Assembly: GCF_012927745.1 (NCBI RefSeq)
Contig: NZ_JABBKX010000002.1
Span: 1-64,000 of the forward strand
Origin: Neoroseomonas marina
GTDB taxonomy: Bacteria > Pseudomonadota > Alphaproteobacteria > Acetobacterales > Acetobacteraceae
Length of the DNA stretch: 64,000 nucleotides
Direction of reading: 5' to 3'
In this document: one piece after another, positions 49,438 through 58,428 of the stretch
Numbering within the stretch: the first letter of the stretch is position 1
Layout of the letters: each line of letters opens with the position of its first letter
Translations under genes and position numbers: made by a program
The notes under the pieces: generated by a model
What the model saw: the letters and a program-made list of their open reading frames with translations, nothing else
Database searches by the model: none
What the model was told of the DNA's origin: nothing

Positions 49438-50856
49438 CTATTGCGCGAGGGGCGGCCGGTGCTGCGCCCAGGGGCGGGCTTCCTCGAAGGCGGCGGAGGC
49501 CTGCAGCACGCCGAGGTCGTCGAAGCGCCGCCCGACGATCTGCAGGCCGACCGGCAGGCCCGCGGGCGTGAAGCCGCAGGGCACGCTCGCCGCGGGGCTG
49601 CCGGACCAGTTGAAGGGGTAGGAGAACTCCGCCCACATCAGCCAGTCCCATGCGTGCTGCGGCCAGTGCTCCGGCTGCAGACGGTCGGCGGGGAAGGCGG
49701 CCACGCTCACGGCCGGCGAGAGCAGGAAGTCATAGCCCTCCATGAATTCGTGGATCTTCTGGATGTAGTCGAAGCGGCGCAGGCGCATCTGCATGAACTG
49801 CGGCGCGGTGAAGCCGGCCGCATGCTTGATCATCGCGACGAAGCCCGGATCCATGCGGTTTTCGAATTCGGGCAGGCTGACGATGCGGCCGCTGAAGGTG
49901 GCGGGCCAGAAGAAGCGCACCAGCTCGGGGCCGAGCGGCCCCCAGGCGGGCGTCACCTCCTCGATCTCGGCGCCCATGTCTGCGAAGACCTTGACCGCCC
50001 GTTCGACGACCTCGGCGACCTCCGGGTCGACGCGCGCATGCCCGAGGTCGCGCGTATAGGCGATGCGCCTGCCCTTCATGCTCGTGGCTGTCAGCGCGCC
50101 TGCGTAATCCCGCGGCGGCGTCTCGAGCGAGGTGTAGTCCCAGGGATGCGGGCCAGCCATCGCCTGCAGCATCAGCGCCGCATCCTCGACCGTGCGTGTC
50201 AGCGGCCCGATATGGGTGGCGAGGTCGTTGTTCGACATCGGCCAGTTCGGCACGCGGCCATGCGTGGGCTTCAGCCCATAGACGCCGGAGAAATGCGCCG
50301 GCATCCGGATCGACCCCGCCCCATCGCCGCCCTGGTGCAGCGGCCCATAGCCGCACGCCGCGGCGACGCCCGCGCCGGACGACGAGGCCCCGGCATTGAG
50401 TCCGCGACCCCAGGGATTGTGCGTGATCCCCGAGATCTCCGCATGGCTGACGCCCTTCCAGCCCCATTCGCCGGCCGAGGTCGTCTTGCCCATCATCATG
50501 CCGCCGGCCGCGAGCAAGCGGCTGACGCAGGGTGCATCCACATCGGGAATGGTGCCCTGCAGGATGGCCGTGCCGAAATCGGTCTGCACGCCCTTGGTAT
50601 GCTGCAGGTCCTTGATCGTCACCGGAACGCCTTCGAGCAGTCGCGGCGCATCGCACTGCAGGAAGACCTGCTCCGAACGGCGCGCCGCATCCAGCGCATG
50701 GTCCGGCGTCAGCCGCATCATGGCATTCACGCGGGTGTCGATGCGCTCGATGCGCGCGAGCACCGCCTTGGCCACCTCCACCGGCGACAGCTTGCGCGTC
50801 CGGTACAACGCCCCGAGCTGTCGCACGCCGAGATAGCCAATCTCATCCAGGTCCAT
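49438..50856 (-). CDS. Amidase signature-family hydrolase (module A)
   Basis: A 472-residue amidase. The Ser-cisSer-Lys triad is K82 (VPVTIKDLQ), S158 (NAGASSSGAGVA) and S182 (GDGAGSIRMPA), with the spacing of 24 between the serines that is invariant in the family. The C-terminal FTPAGLPVGLQIVGRRFDD loop is typical. There is no signal peptide, so the enzyme is cytoplasmic and cleaves amide bonds of small acyl-amides. It lies between two solute-binding-protein genes on the same strand (gaps 68 and 31 bases), likely in one operon. Confidence 0.92.
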   Translation of the reverse strand: MDLDEIGYLGVRQLGALYRTRKLSPVEVAKAVLARIERIDTRVNAMMRLTPDHALDAARRSEQVFLQCDAPRLLEGVPVTIKDLQHTKGVQTDFGTAILQGTIPDVDAPCVSRLLAAGGMMMGKTTSAGEWGWKGVSHAEISGITHNPWGRGLNAGASSSGAGVAAACGYGPLHQGGDGAGSIRMPAHFSGVYGLKPTHGRVPNWPMSNNDLATHIGPLTRTVEDAALMLQAMAGPHPWDYTSLETPPRDYAGALTATSMKGRRIAYTRDLGHARVDPEVAEVVERAVKVFADMGAEIEEVTPAWGPLGPELVRFFWPATFSGRIVSLPEFENRMDPGFVAMIKHAAGFTAPQFMQMRLRRFDYIQKIHEFMEGYDFLLSPAVSVAAFPADRLQPEHWPQHAWDWLMWAEFSYPFNWSGSPAASVPCGFTPAGLPVGLQIVGRRFDDLGVLQASAAFEEARPWAQHRPPLAQ

Positions 50857-50924
50857 GATCCGGTCCTTGCTGCGGATCGCGATACTCGGTCCGCCTCAGC
50901 GGCCCTGGCAACTCCCGGGCCGCA

Positions 50925-52496
50925 TCACGCCTTCTCGACATTCCAGAAGATCGGGAAGGATGATTCCATCAGTCCGCGCAACGACGTCCTGTAGGCCGCC
51001 GGTATCGTGAACTGCCCCCACATCACCGAGGGCGTCAGCGCGTAGGACAGCCGCTGTATCTCCGCCGCGATGGTCCTGCGGTCGGCCTCGGCTTCGGTAT
51101 CCACGAACTGCCGCATCAGCGCCGGGATGCGGTCGTCGCAGGACCAGCCCGGATAATCGGCACAGGTGTTCGCCGTGTAGAAATGCGTGAGCGGCGACAT
51201 CATGTCGACGCCATTCGCATAGACCGAGAACATGCTCCAGCCGTCGCGCCGCGCGCGGCGGGCCAGCACGGTGCCCCAGTCCATGACCTGCTCATCCACC
51301 GTGAAGCCGGCCTGCTTCATGTTCTGGATGAGCACCGCCGCGGCGACCTGGGAAATCGACCCGCCGACGCCGAGGAAGATCACCGGCTGCCCGCGATAGG
51401 ACGTCCGTGCGAGCTCCGCCTTCGCCTGTTCGACCGACAGCCGCGCGACCTCCGCCCCCGCATCGGTCGTCAGCGGCGTCCCGCACATCCAGAAGGAGTT
51501 GCACGCCGTGCGGAAGCGCGGCGGGATGCCGATCGCCTGCAGCGCGCCGTCCTGGTCCGCGAGCTTCCACAGCACCCGCCGCACCTCGGGATCGTCGAAG
51601 GGGGCGAAGGCGTGGTTGAGCCGGTAGTTCCCCTGGAACTGGTGCAGCCCGCCGAGCGAGAGCAGCCGCACGTTCCGCGCCCGCTCCAGCCGGTCGATCA
51701 TGTCGAAGGGCACGTATTGCTGGTAGTCGATCTCGCCGGCGATCAGCGCGGTCGCCGCGGTCATCTGGTCCGGCATGGCGCGCAGGGCGATGCTGTCGAC
51801 CTTCACGCGCTTGCCGCCGGCGAGGAAGTCGGGCGCTTCTTCCCGCGGCACGTAGCCCGCGAAGCGGTCGAGCACCATCACATTGCCCGGCAGCCAGAGA
51901 TCCGGACGGAAACGGAAGGGCCCGGAGCCGATGATCTCGGTGATGCGCTGGTCGGCCGGGGTGCGCGCGATCCGCTCCGGCAGGATGAAGGGCACCGGCG
52001 CGTTCGGCTTGCCCAGGATCTCGAGCACCAGCGGGAAGGGGCGCTTCAGCGTCAGCTCGACCGTGCGCGCATCCTTCGCCACCAGCCCGGCCTGCGCATC
52101 GCGCAGCATGCGCCCCAGCGCGTCCTTCGGCATCCAGCGCTCGAGCGAGGCGACGACGTCGGTGGCCGTGACCGGGGCGTCGTCGTGGAACTTCAGGCCC
52201 GGGCGCAGCGTGAAGGTCCAGGTCAGGCGGTCGGCGGACACCGTGTGCCCCTCGGCCATCTGCGGCTGGATGCGACCCTGGCCGTCCATGGCGAACAGCG
52301 TGTCGAAGATGTGGAAGCCGAAGGTCCGCGTGATCGCCGCGGTCGTCATGTAGGGGTCGAGGATGACCACCTCGGATTCCAGCACCAGGTTGAGCTGGCG
52401 TTCCGCGCGCGCCTCGCGGGGGCGGAGGATGCCGGAGGCCGCGATCGCGGCGCCGCCTGCGAGGACTCCGCGGCGGCCGGTTTCCAAGATGGACAT
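50925..52496 (-). CDS. ABC-type peptide/nickel-family solute-binding protein (SBP_bac_5)
   Basis: A 523-residue receptor paralogous to 47829-49406. It has a twin-arginine leader (ETGRRGVLAGGAAIAASGIL) and the family core RLTWTFTLRPGLKFHDDAPV. The C-terminal GWSMFSVYANGVDMMSPLTH segment corresponds to the ligand-contact strand. No transport subunits are encoded nearby. It starts 45 bases from a GATATATC operator shared with the divergent amidase gene and probably heads a minus-strand operon SBP-amidase-SBP. Confidence 0.92.
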   Translation of the reverse strand: MSILETGRRGVLAGGAAIAASGILRPREARAERQLNLVLESEVVILDPYMTTAAITRTFGFHIFDTLFAMDGQGRIQPQMAEGHTVSADRLTWTFTLRPGLKFHDDAPVTATDVVASLERWMPKDALGRMLRDAQAGLVAKDARTVELTLKRPFPLVLEILGKPNAPVPFILPERIARTPADQRITEIIGSGPFRFRPDLWLPGNVMVLDRFAGYVPREEAPDFLAGGKRVKVDSIALRAMPDQMTAATALIAGEIDYQQYVPFDMIDRLERARNVRLLSLGGLHQFQGNYRLNHAFAPFDDPEVRRVLWKLADQDGALQAIGIPPRFRTACNSFWMCGTPLTTDAGAEVARLSVEQAKAELARTSYRGQPVIFLGVGGSISQVAAAVLIQNMKQAGFTVDEQVMDWGTVLARRARRDGWSMFSVYANGVDMMSPLTHFYTANTCADYPGWSCDDRIPALMRQFVDTEAEADRRTIAAEIQRLSYALTPSVMWGQFTIPAAYRTSLRGLMESSFPIFWNVEKA

Positions 52497-52540
52497 TCTT
52501 CCTTCCTCTCCCCCGGCGGCGGGTCGGTGCCTCGCCTTTC

Positions 52541-52548
52541 GATATATC
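52541..52548. promoter_or_regulatory. GATATATC operator between divergent SBP and amidase genes
   Basis: The 8-base palindrome GATATATC, with flanks TTTC and CTATG, is a rare AT-rich island in this GC-rich DNA. The same core with a matching flank (TCGATATATC-N2-AT) recurs at 56056-56063 before the GntR gene of module B. This makes it the best candidate operator of that regulator. Confidence 0.55.
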
Positions 52549-52600
52549 CTATGCCAGCCTGCACCCTGACATTGGCACGGCGCAAGGAGGATTCGCGACC

Positions 52601-54034
52601 ATGGCCGACACCGAACTGCTCTTCATGCCGGCCACGCGCGCGGCGGCGCTGATCCGCCGCAAGGCGCTTTCCCCGGTGGAGCTGACCCGCGCCGTGCTCG
52701 CCGCCATCGACCGCGAGCAGCCGCGGATCAACGCCTTCGTCACCGTGCTGCACGACCAGGCGATGGCCGCCGCCCGCACGGCGGAACAGGCGGTGATGGA
52801 CGGCGCGCCGCTCGGCCCGCTGCACGGCGTGCCGGTGCATGTGAAGGATCAGGTCGACACCGCGGGCATCCGGACCACGCATGGTTCGGCGATCTTCGCC
52901 GACAACGTCCCGGCGCGCGACGACGTCACAGTGACCCGGCTGCGGGAGGCGGGATCGATCCTGCTCGGCAAGACCACCATGTCGGAGTTCGGCCACAAGG
53001 GCCTGACCGACGGGCCCGCCTTCGGCACCACGCGCAACCCCTGGGACCTGTCGCGGACCACCGGCGGCTCCTCGGGCGGCGCGGCGGCCGCGGTGGCGGC
53101 GGGGCTGGGGCCGCTCGGTCTCGGCACCGACGGGGCGGGATCGGTGCGCATCCCGGCAGCCTGCTGCGGCGTCGTCGGGCACAAGGCGACGCTCGGCAGC
53201 GTGCCGTGGGAAGCCTCGGCGGACACCTTCGCGAACAACGTCTATGCCGGGCCGCTGACGCGCACGGTGACGGATGCGGCGGTGATGCTCTCGGTCATCG
53301 CGGGGCCCAGCGGGCGCGACGCGCAGAGCCTCCGCGGGCCTGGCTTCGCGCCGGTCTCGCCATCGCTGATCGGCGGCGACCTGCACGGGCTGCGCATCGG
53401 CTACATCGCGCGCGCCTGCAATGCCCGCGTGCAGGCGGAGATGGCGGCGAACACCATCGCCTCGCTCGACGCCTTCGCCGCGCGCGGCGCGCTGATCGAG
53501 GACGTCGCCGACGCCATCGACTGGATGGAGTTCCCCGGCCGCATCATGTACCAGGCCGGCTTCGCGGTTTCCTGCGCGCAGTACCTGCCCGAATGGCACA
53601 ACCGGATGGACCCGGTGCTGCTCGCCTTCATGGAGCGCGGCGGCACGTTCTCGCTCAAGGAATTCCGCGAGGCACAATTCGCCCGCACGCGCCTGTTCCG
53701 CGCCATCCAGTCCCTGTTCGACCGCTACGACGTCCTCGTCACGCCGACGCTGACGCGCACCGCCTTGCCCGCGGATTTCGATGCCGCCACTGACGAGGTG
53801 GTGGTCGAGGGCGAGACATGCGGCATCACCCGCCAGGGCTGGTCCAGCTACATGTATCCCTTCAACCTCACCGGCCATCCGGCGCTGTCGGTGCCCTCCG
53901 GCTTCGCCGCAGACGGCCTGCCGACCGCGGTGCAGATCGTCGGCCCCTGGGGGCGGGACATGGACGTGCTGCGCCTCGGCGCCCTGCTGGAACAGGACCG
54001 TCCCTGGGCGCAGCACCGCCCGCCGCTGGCCTAG
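52601..54034 (+). CDS. Amidase signature-family hydrolase (module B)
   Basis: A 477-residue amidase. The catalytic triad is K82 (VPVHVKDQV), cis-Ser S157 (RTTGGSSGGAAAA) and nucleophile S181 (DGAGSVRIPAACCGVVG). A GGAGGA ribosome-binding site precedes the ATG. The C-terminal AADGLPTAVQIVGPWGRDMD loop is normal. It is divergent from the SBP gene at 50925-52496 under a shared GATATATC site and convergent with the aminotransferase. The two stop codons share the palindrome CTAG (54031-54034). It is only moderately similar to the module A amidase, so substrates may differ. Confidence 0.92.
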   Translation: MADTELLFMPATRAAALIRRKALSPVELTRAVLAAIDREQPRINAFVTVLHDQAMAAARTAEQAVMDGAPLGPLHGVPVHVKDQVDTAGIRTTHGSAIFADNVPARDDVTVTRLREAGSILLGKTTMSEFGHKGLTDGPAFGTTRNPWDLSRTTGGSSGGAAAAVAAGLGPLGLGTDGAGSVRIPAACCGVVGHKATLGSVPWEASADTFANNVYAGPLTRTVTDAAVMLSVIAGPSGRDAQSLRGPGFAPVSPSLIGGDLHGLRIGYIARACNARVQAEMAANTIASLDAFAARGALIEDVADAIDWMEFPGRIMYQAGFAVSCAQYLPEWHNRMDPVLLAFMERGGTFSLKEFREAQFARTRLFRAIQSLFDRYDVLVTPTLTRTALPADFDAATDEVVVEGETCGITRQGWSSYMYPFNLTGHPALSVPSGFAADGLPTAVQIVGPWGRDMDVLRLGALLEQDRPWAQHRPPLA

Positions 54035-55275
54035 CCGAGCCGCGCCACCGCCGCGAAGCCCGCATCGGCCGCCTGCAAGGCGCGGTCGATGTCGGCCTCG
54101 GTATGCGCGCAGGAGAGGAACATGTTGTGCCGCGGGTGGAAGTAGGCGCCCGCCTCCAGCGCCGCGGAGCAGAAGGCATTGCCGAGGCGGAAGCCCTCGT
54201 CGCCCTCGAACAGCACCAGCGGCATCTGCGCCGGGCCGGACTGGCGGATCGTCACGCCGTGCCGCGCCGAGAGCGCATCGAGCCCCTTGCGCAGCCGCTC
54301 CCCCATCGCGCGCATCCGCGCCGGGCCGTCGATGCGGTGCAGCTCCTGCAGCGTCGCGAGGGCGGCCGCCATCGGCACCGCCGCGCACCAGAAGGACCCG
54401 GTCGTGTAGACCTTGGTCACCGCCTCGCGGAACCGCTCCGCGCCGGTGACGGCCGCCAGCGCATGCCCGTTCGCGATCGCCTTGCTGTAGGCCGCGAGGT
54501 CCGGCCGCACGCCGACCGTCTCCCACGACCCGCCGAGATCCAGCCGGAAGCCCGCGCGCACGTCGTCCAGGATCAGCGCCGCGCCCTCGCGGTCGCAGAT
54601 GTCGCGCAGGGCCTGCGCGAAGGCGGGATCGGGCAGTTCCAGCGCGCGCGCCATGTCGTGGCGGAAGGCGGTGACGATGATCGCCGCGAGGTCGCCCTTC
54701 GCCTGCTCCGCCGCCGCCTGCGCCGAGGCGACGTCGTTGTAGTCGTAATAGGCGATATGCGCGCGGTCCTCCGCCGTCACGCCGGCGAGCGACGGCGAGC
54801 ACCACGGCACCGCCCCGTGATAGGATCCGCGCGCGACCAGCACCTTGCGCCGCCCCGTGCCGGCGCGCGCGATGGTCACGCAGGCGGTCGTCGCATCGGT
54901 GCCGTTCTTCTCCAGCAGGCACCAAGCGGCATGCGGGATGGTGGCGACCAGCATCTCGGCGAGGTCCACCAGCACCGGCGCCGGCCCGTTCATGCAGTCG
55001 CCGAGCGCCGCCTGGCGCCGCGCCGCCTCCTCTACCGCCGGATGGTGGTGGCCGAGCACCACCGGCCCCCAGGCGCACATGAAGTCCACCACCTCGCGCC
55101 CATCCACGTCCCACAGCCGGCAGCCCTCGGCGCGCGCGAAGTATTGCGGGTAGCCGGCCGGCAGGTTGGCGGCGTTGAGATGCCCCCAGAGCCCGCCCGG
55201 GATGACCTGGCGCGCGCGGTCCCGCAGCGCGGCATCACGATGGTTGCGCTGGGTCGGCGAGGCGGTGTCGTCCAT
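54031..55275 (-). CDS. Class-III aminotransferase (glutamate-1-semialdehyde aminomutase-like)
   Basis: A 414-residue PLP enzyme. The cofactor lysine is K265 in AAYSKAIANGHALAA, the aspartate pair is ILDDVRAGFR (D237/D238), and the phosphate-binding loop contains EKNGTDATTACVTIARAGTG. It resembles GSA aminomutases and omega-aminotransferases but is not HemL, because hemA (C4 pathway) is present and the gene lies in a catabolic module. It probably deaminates an amine or amino acid released by the acylase or amidase. ATG 55273-55275 is chosen; a TTG at 55285 would add four residues. It is 16 bases downstream of the GntR gene. Confidence 0.88.
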   Translation of the reverse strand: MDDTASPTQRNHRDAALRDRARQVIPGGLWGHLNAANLPAGYPQYFARAEGCRLWDVDGREVVDFMCAWGPVVLGHHHPAVEEAARRQAALGDCMNGPAPVLVDLAEMLVATIPHAAWCLLEKNGTDATTACVTIARAGTGRRKVLVARGSYHGAVPWCSPSLAGVTAEDRAHIAYYDYNDVASAQAAAEQAKGDLAAIIVTAFRHDMARALELPDPAFAQALRDICDREGAALILDDVRAGFRLDLGGSWETVGVRPDLAAYSKAIANGHALAAVTGAERFREAVTKVYTTGSFWCAAVPMAAALATLQELHRIDGPARMRAMGERLRKGLDALSARHGVTIRQSGPAQMPLVLFEGDEGFRLGNAFCSAALEAGAYFHPRHNMFLSCAHTEADIDRALQAADAGFAAVARLG

Positions 55276-55291
55276 GGGGCGTTCCAAGGGG

Positions 55292-56038
55292 TCAGCGGGG
55301 GCGGGGCGCGGCGGCCTCGAGCGCGGCGAGGTGCCGCACCAGCCCCTCCCCGCCCTCGATCATGTCGGCGACGACGGCGGCGCGCGTCGCCGCGGCATCG
55401 CGTGCGCGCAGCCCGTCGAGGATGTCGAGATGCCGATGCCGCCCCGGATAGGTCGGCCGCGCATGCGGGTAGAGATGGTTCAGCATCGGCCCGTTGCGCA
55501 GCCAGATGCCCTCGATGACGGCGAGCAGTTCCGGCATCGCCGCCGCGCGATACAGGCCGTGGTGGAAGCGCCAGTTGGCGCGGATCGCCGGCGCGGATTC
55601 GCCGGCCTCCTCCGCGCGCATCAGCTCGACATGCGCGCGTTCCAGGGCACGGATCTCGGCATCCGAGATGCGCTGCGCCGCGTGTTCCGCCGCCAGGCCC
55701 TCGAGCGCCGCGCGCACCTCCCGCAATTCGAGGTACTGCGCCAGGGTCAGCCCCGCGACGGTGATCGCCTTGGCCAGTTCCATGCGCAGCGCGCGTTCGC
55801 GCACCAGCTGCATCACCGCCTCGCGCACCGGCGTCTCGGACACGCCGAGCGCCTGCGCCAGGTCGCGGATCTTGAGGCGCTGCCCGGGCTGCATCCGCCC
55901 TTCCAGCAGTGCCATGCGCAATTCGCCATAGACGCGGCCCGTCAGGTTCTCCCGCCCGACGGGCGTGAGGAAGTCGAGCCCACCCTCGTCCTTCCCGCGG
56001 GAAGGCCGGGCGGCGCGGCGGGGGCGCTCGGCGGTCAT
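55292..56038 (-). CDS. GntR-family (FCD domain) regulator of module B
   Basis: A 248-residue regulator. The winged-helix domain (about residues 28-92) reads VYGELRMALLEGRMQPGQRL then IRDLAQALGVSETPVREAVM, and the FCD domain has the WRFHHGLYRAA and HRHLDILDGL histidines. A basic 25-residue N-terminal arm precedes it. The gene is divergent from the module B acylase and upstream of the aminotransferase. GATATATC copies at 56056-56063 and 52541-52548 suggest it controls the acylase, its own operon, the amidase and the SBP-amidase-SBP operon. Confidence 0.92.
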   Translation of the reverse strand: MTAERPRRAARPSRGKDEGGLDFLTPVGRENLTGRVYGELRMALLEGRMQPGQRLKIRDLAQALGVSETPVREAVMQLVRERALRMELAKAITVAGLTLAQYLELREVRAALEGLAAEHAAQRISDAEIRALERAHVELMRAEEAGESAPAIRANWRFHHGLYRAAAMPELLAVIEGIWLRNGPMLNHLYPHARPTYPGRHRHLDILDGLRARDAAATRAAVVADMIEGGEGLVRHLAALEAAAPRPR

Positions 56039-56055
56039 GGCGGTTCATCGTATTT

Positions 56056-56063
56056 GATATATC
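56056..56063. promoter_or_regulatory. GATATATC operator between GntR and acylase genes of module B
   Basis: The palindrome GATATATC, read on the minus strand with flanks GTC and AAATAC, matches the site at 52541-52548 in core and in the flanking TC and AT. It lies 17 bases before the GntR start and 55 bases before the acylase start, suited to controlling both genes. Confidence 0.55.
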
Positions 56064-56118
56064 GACGGCAACGCAATGCCGCGCGATGCTGCCCTGAACC
56101 ACCAGGGAAACGCCTGCC

Positions 56119-58428
56119 ATGCCGCCTGCCCCCGGCCCCGAGACGCTTCGCGCCGCCCTGCCCCCGCTCGACGGCCGTCTGCGCCTGCCGGGGCTGGCGG
56201 CACCGGTCGAGGTGCTGCGCGACCGCTGGGGCATCCCCCATATCCGCGCCGAGGGCGGTCAGGTCGACGCCTTCCGCGCCCAGGGCTTCGTTCATGCGCA
56301 GGACCGCCTGTTCCAGATGGAGCTCAACCGCCGCCGCGCCCTCGGCCGCGCGGCGGAATGGCTCGGCGCCGGCGCGGCGGAAGGCGACATCCTGGCCCGC
56401 CGCCTCGGCATGGAGGCTGCGAGCCGGCGCGACTACGCCGCCCTGGGCGACGAGGGGCGGGCGATGCTCGACGCCTATGCCGCCGGGGTGAATGCCTTCA
56501 TCGGATCCGGCGCGCCGCCGGCCATCGAGTACGTGCTGCTCGACGCGACGCCGGAACCCTGGGAAGGCTGGCACTGCATCGCCGTGATGCGCCGCCTCGG
56601 CCTGCTGATGGGGTCGGTGTGGTTCAAGCTGTGGCGCGCCGCGGCGCTGCCCGTGGTGGGGCCCGAGAACGCGCTGAAGCTGCGCTACGACGATGGCGGG
56701 CGCGACCTGCTGCTCATCCCGCCCGGCGTCGAGGCGAAGCGCTGGACCGCGACTATCGCGGACCTCCAGCCCGCCATCGCCGCCCTGCTCGTCGCCGAGG
56801 CGATCGACGCCACCGGCGGCGGCAGCAACAACTGGGCGGTCGCCCCGGCCCTCAGCGCCACCGGCCGTCCCGTCGTCGCCGGCGACCCGCACCGCGTCTT
56901 CGAGATCCCGAACATGTACGCGCAGGGCCACCTCGCCTGCGCCGATTTCGACGTGATCGGCCTGACGGTCCCCGGCGTGCCGGGCTTCCCGCATTTCGCG
57001 CACAACGGCCGCGTCGCCTGGTGCGTCACGCATGCCTTCGTCGACATCCACGACCTGTTCGTCGAACGCTTCGACCCCGACGCGCGCCATGTCGCCTTCC
57101 GCGGCGGCTGGCTACCGGTCGCACGGCGCCAGGAGACCATCGCGATCCGCGGGGCCGAGCCGCGATCCTTCGAGGTGGTGGAAACCCACCACGGTCCGAT
57201 CATCGCCGGCGATCCGGCCTCCGGCACCGCCATCGCGCTGCGCTCCGTGCAGTTCGCCGAGACCGACCTCTCCTTCGACTGCCTGCCGCGCATGCTGCGC
57301 GCCGACGGCGTGGAGACGTTGTTCGAGGCGACACGCGGCTGGGGCCTGATCGACCACAACCTGGTCGCCGGCGACACCGCGGGCCGCATCGGCCATCTGG
57401 TGCGCGCCCGCCTGCCGCGCCGCCCGCGCAGCAACGGATGGCTTCCCGTGCCCGGCTGGACCGGCGCGCATGAATGGGACGGCTGGATCCCGCATGAGGA
57501 GATGCCGCGCGTGATCGATCCGCCGCTCGGGCTGATCGTCACCGCGAACAACCGCGTCGCCGCCGATGACGGGCCGGACTACCTTTGCACCGATTGCCAT
57601 CCGCCCTACCGCGCGCAGCGCGTCCTCGCGCGGCTGCAGGCCGCACCCGAGGCGCGCGGCGTCGAGGGCGCGGCGAGCGTGCATGCCGACACGCTCTCGC
57701 TCAACGCGCTGCTGATCCGCGACCGCCTCGCCGCGCTGCCCGCGCCGCGCGACGCTGCCGCCGCCGCATTGCGTGACCGCCTGCTCGCCTGGGACGGGCG
57801 GATGGAGGCCGGCAGCAGCGCGCCGACCGCCTATATCGCCCTCCGCCGCGCCCTGACCGCGATCCTCGCCGAGCGCAGCGGGCTCGCTGCGCTTGCCGGA
57901 ACGCCGCTGCTCTCGGTCGCGCCGGGCGTGCCGCCGATGAACCAGCTCTGGTGGGCGCTGCCCAACCTGCTGCGGGATGGCGACGCGGCGCTGCTGCACG
58001 GCTGGGACTGGGCGCAGGCCATGCAGGAGGCCCTGGCGCGCGCGGCGCGCGAGGACACGTCGCACCCCTGGGGCGAGGTGCACCGCCCGCGCTTCACCCA
58101 TCCGCTCTCGCCGATGTTCCCCGACTGGGCGCCGCTGCTCGACCCGCCGGCGCTGCCGTTGGGCGGGGATACGGATACCGTGCTCGCCAACGGCTTCATG
58201 GCGGCCGCCGGACCGGTCGCGGCCTATGGCGCGCTCGCGCGCTACGCCTTCGACGTCGGCGCCTGGGAGAACAACCGCTGGACCGTGTTCCACGGCGCCT
58301 CCGGCCATCCCGGCAGCCCTCATTATGCGGACCAGCACGCGGTCTGGGCCGGCACGGCGATGGTGCCCATGACCTATGGCTGGGACGCGCTGCGCCGCAC
58401 CGCGCCATGGCGGCAGGAGCTCGCCTGA
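56119..58428 (+). CDS. Penicillin acylase-family Ntn hydrolase (module B)
   Basis: A 769-residue precursor of the penicillin acylase family. The nucleophile is S236 in TGGGSNNWAVAPALSATGR. The N-terminal LRDRWGIPHIRAEGGQVDAF and C-terminal FDVGAWENNRWTVFHGASGH segments match. As with the module A paralogue no signal peptide is visible, which implies a cytoplasmic substrate. Beta-subunit start and linker region (DATGGG) suggest autocleavage at S236. The stop is immediately followed in frame by remains of a pcm gene. Confidence 0.9.
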   Translation: MPPAPGPETLRAALPPLDGRLRLPGLAAPVEVLRDRWGIPHIRAEGGQVDAFRAQGFVHAQDRLFQMELNRRRALGRAAEWLGAGAAEGDILARRLGMEAASRRDYAALGDEGRAMLDAYAAGVNAFIGSGAPPAIEYVLLDATPEPWEGWHCIAVMRRLGLLMGSVWFKLWRAAALPVVGPENALKLRYDDGGRDLLLIPPGVEAKRWTATIADLQPAIAALLVAEAIDATGGGSNNWAVAPALSATGRPVVAGDPHRVFEIPNMYAQGHLACADFDVIGLTVPGVPGFPHFAHNGRVAWCVTHAFVDIHDLFVERFDPDARHVAFRGGWLPVARRQETIAIRGAEPRSFEVVETHHGPIIAGDPASGTAIALRSVQFAETDLSFDCLPRMLRADGVETLFEATRGWGLIDHNLVAGDTAGRIGHLVRARLPRRPRSNGWLPVPGWTGAHEWDGWIPHEEMPRVIDPPLGLIVTANNRVAADDGPDYLCTDCHPPYRAQRVLARLQAAPEARGVEGAASVHADTLSLNALLIRDRLAALPAPRDAAAAALRDRLLAWDGRMEAGSSAPTAYIALRRALTAILAERSGLAALAGTPLLSVAPGVPPMNQLWWALPNLLRDGDAALLHGWDWAQAMQEALARAAREDTSHPWGEVHRPRFTHPLSPMFPDWAPLLDPPALPLGGDTDTVLANGFMAAAGPVAAYGALARYAFDVGAWENNRWTVFHGASGHPGSPHYADQHAVWAGTAMVPMTYGWDALRRTAPWRQELA

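Noticed and set aside
54031..55275. Aminotransferase as HemL of the C5 tetrapyrrole pathway
   Set aside because: The organism has HemA-type ALA synthase, and the gene lies in a GntR-amidase-acylase module, so a catabolic aminotransferase is more likely.
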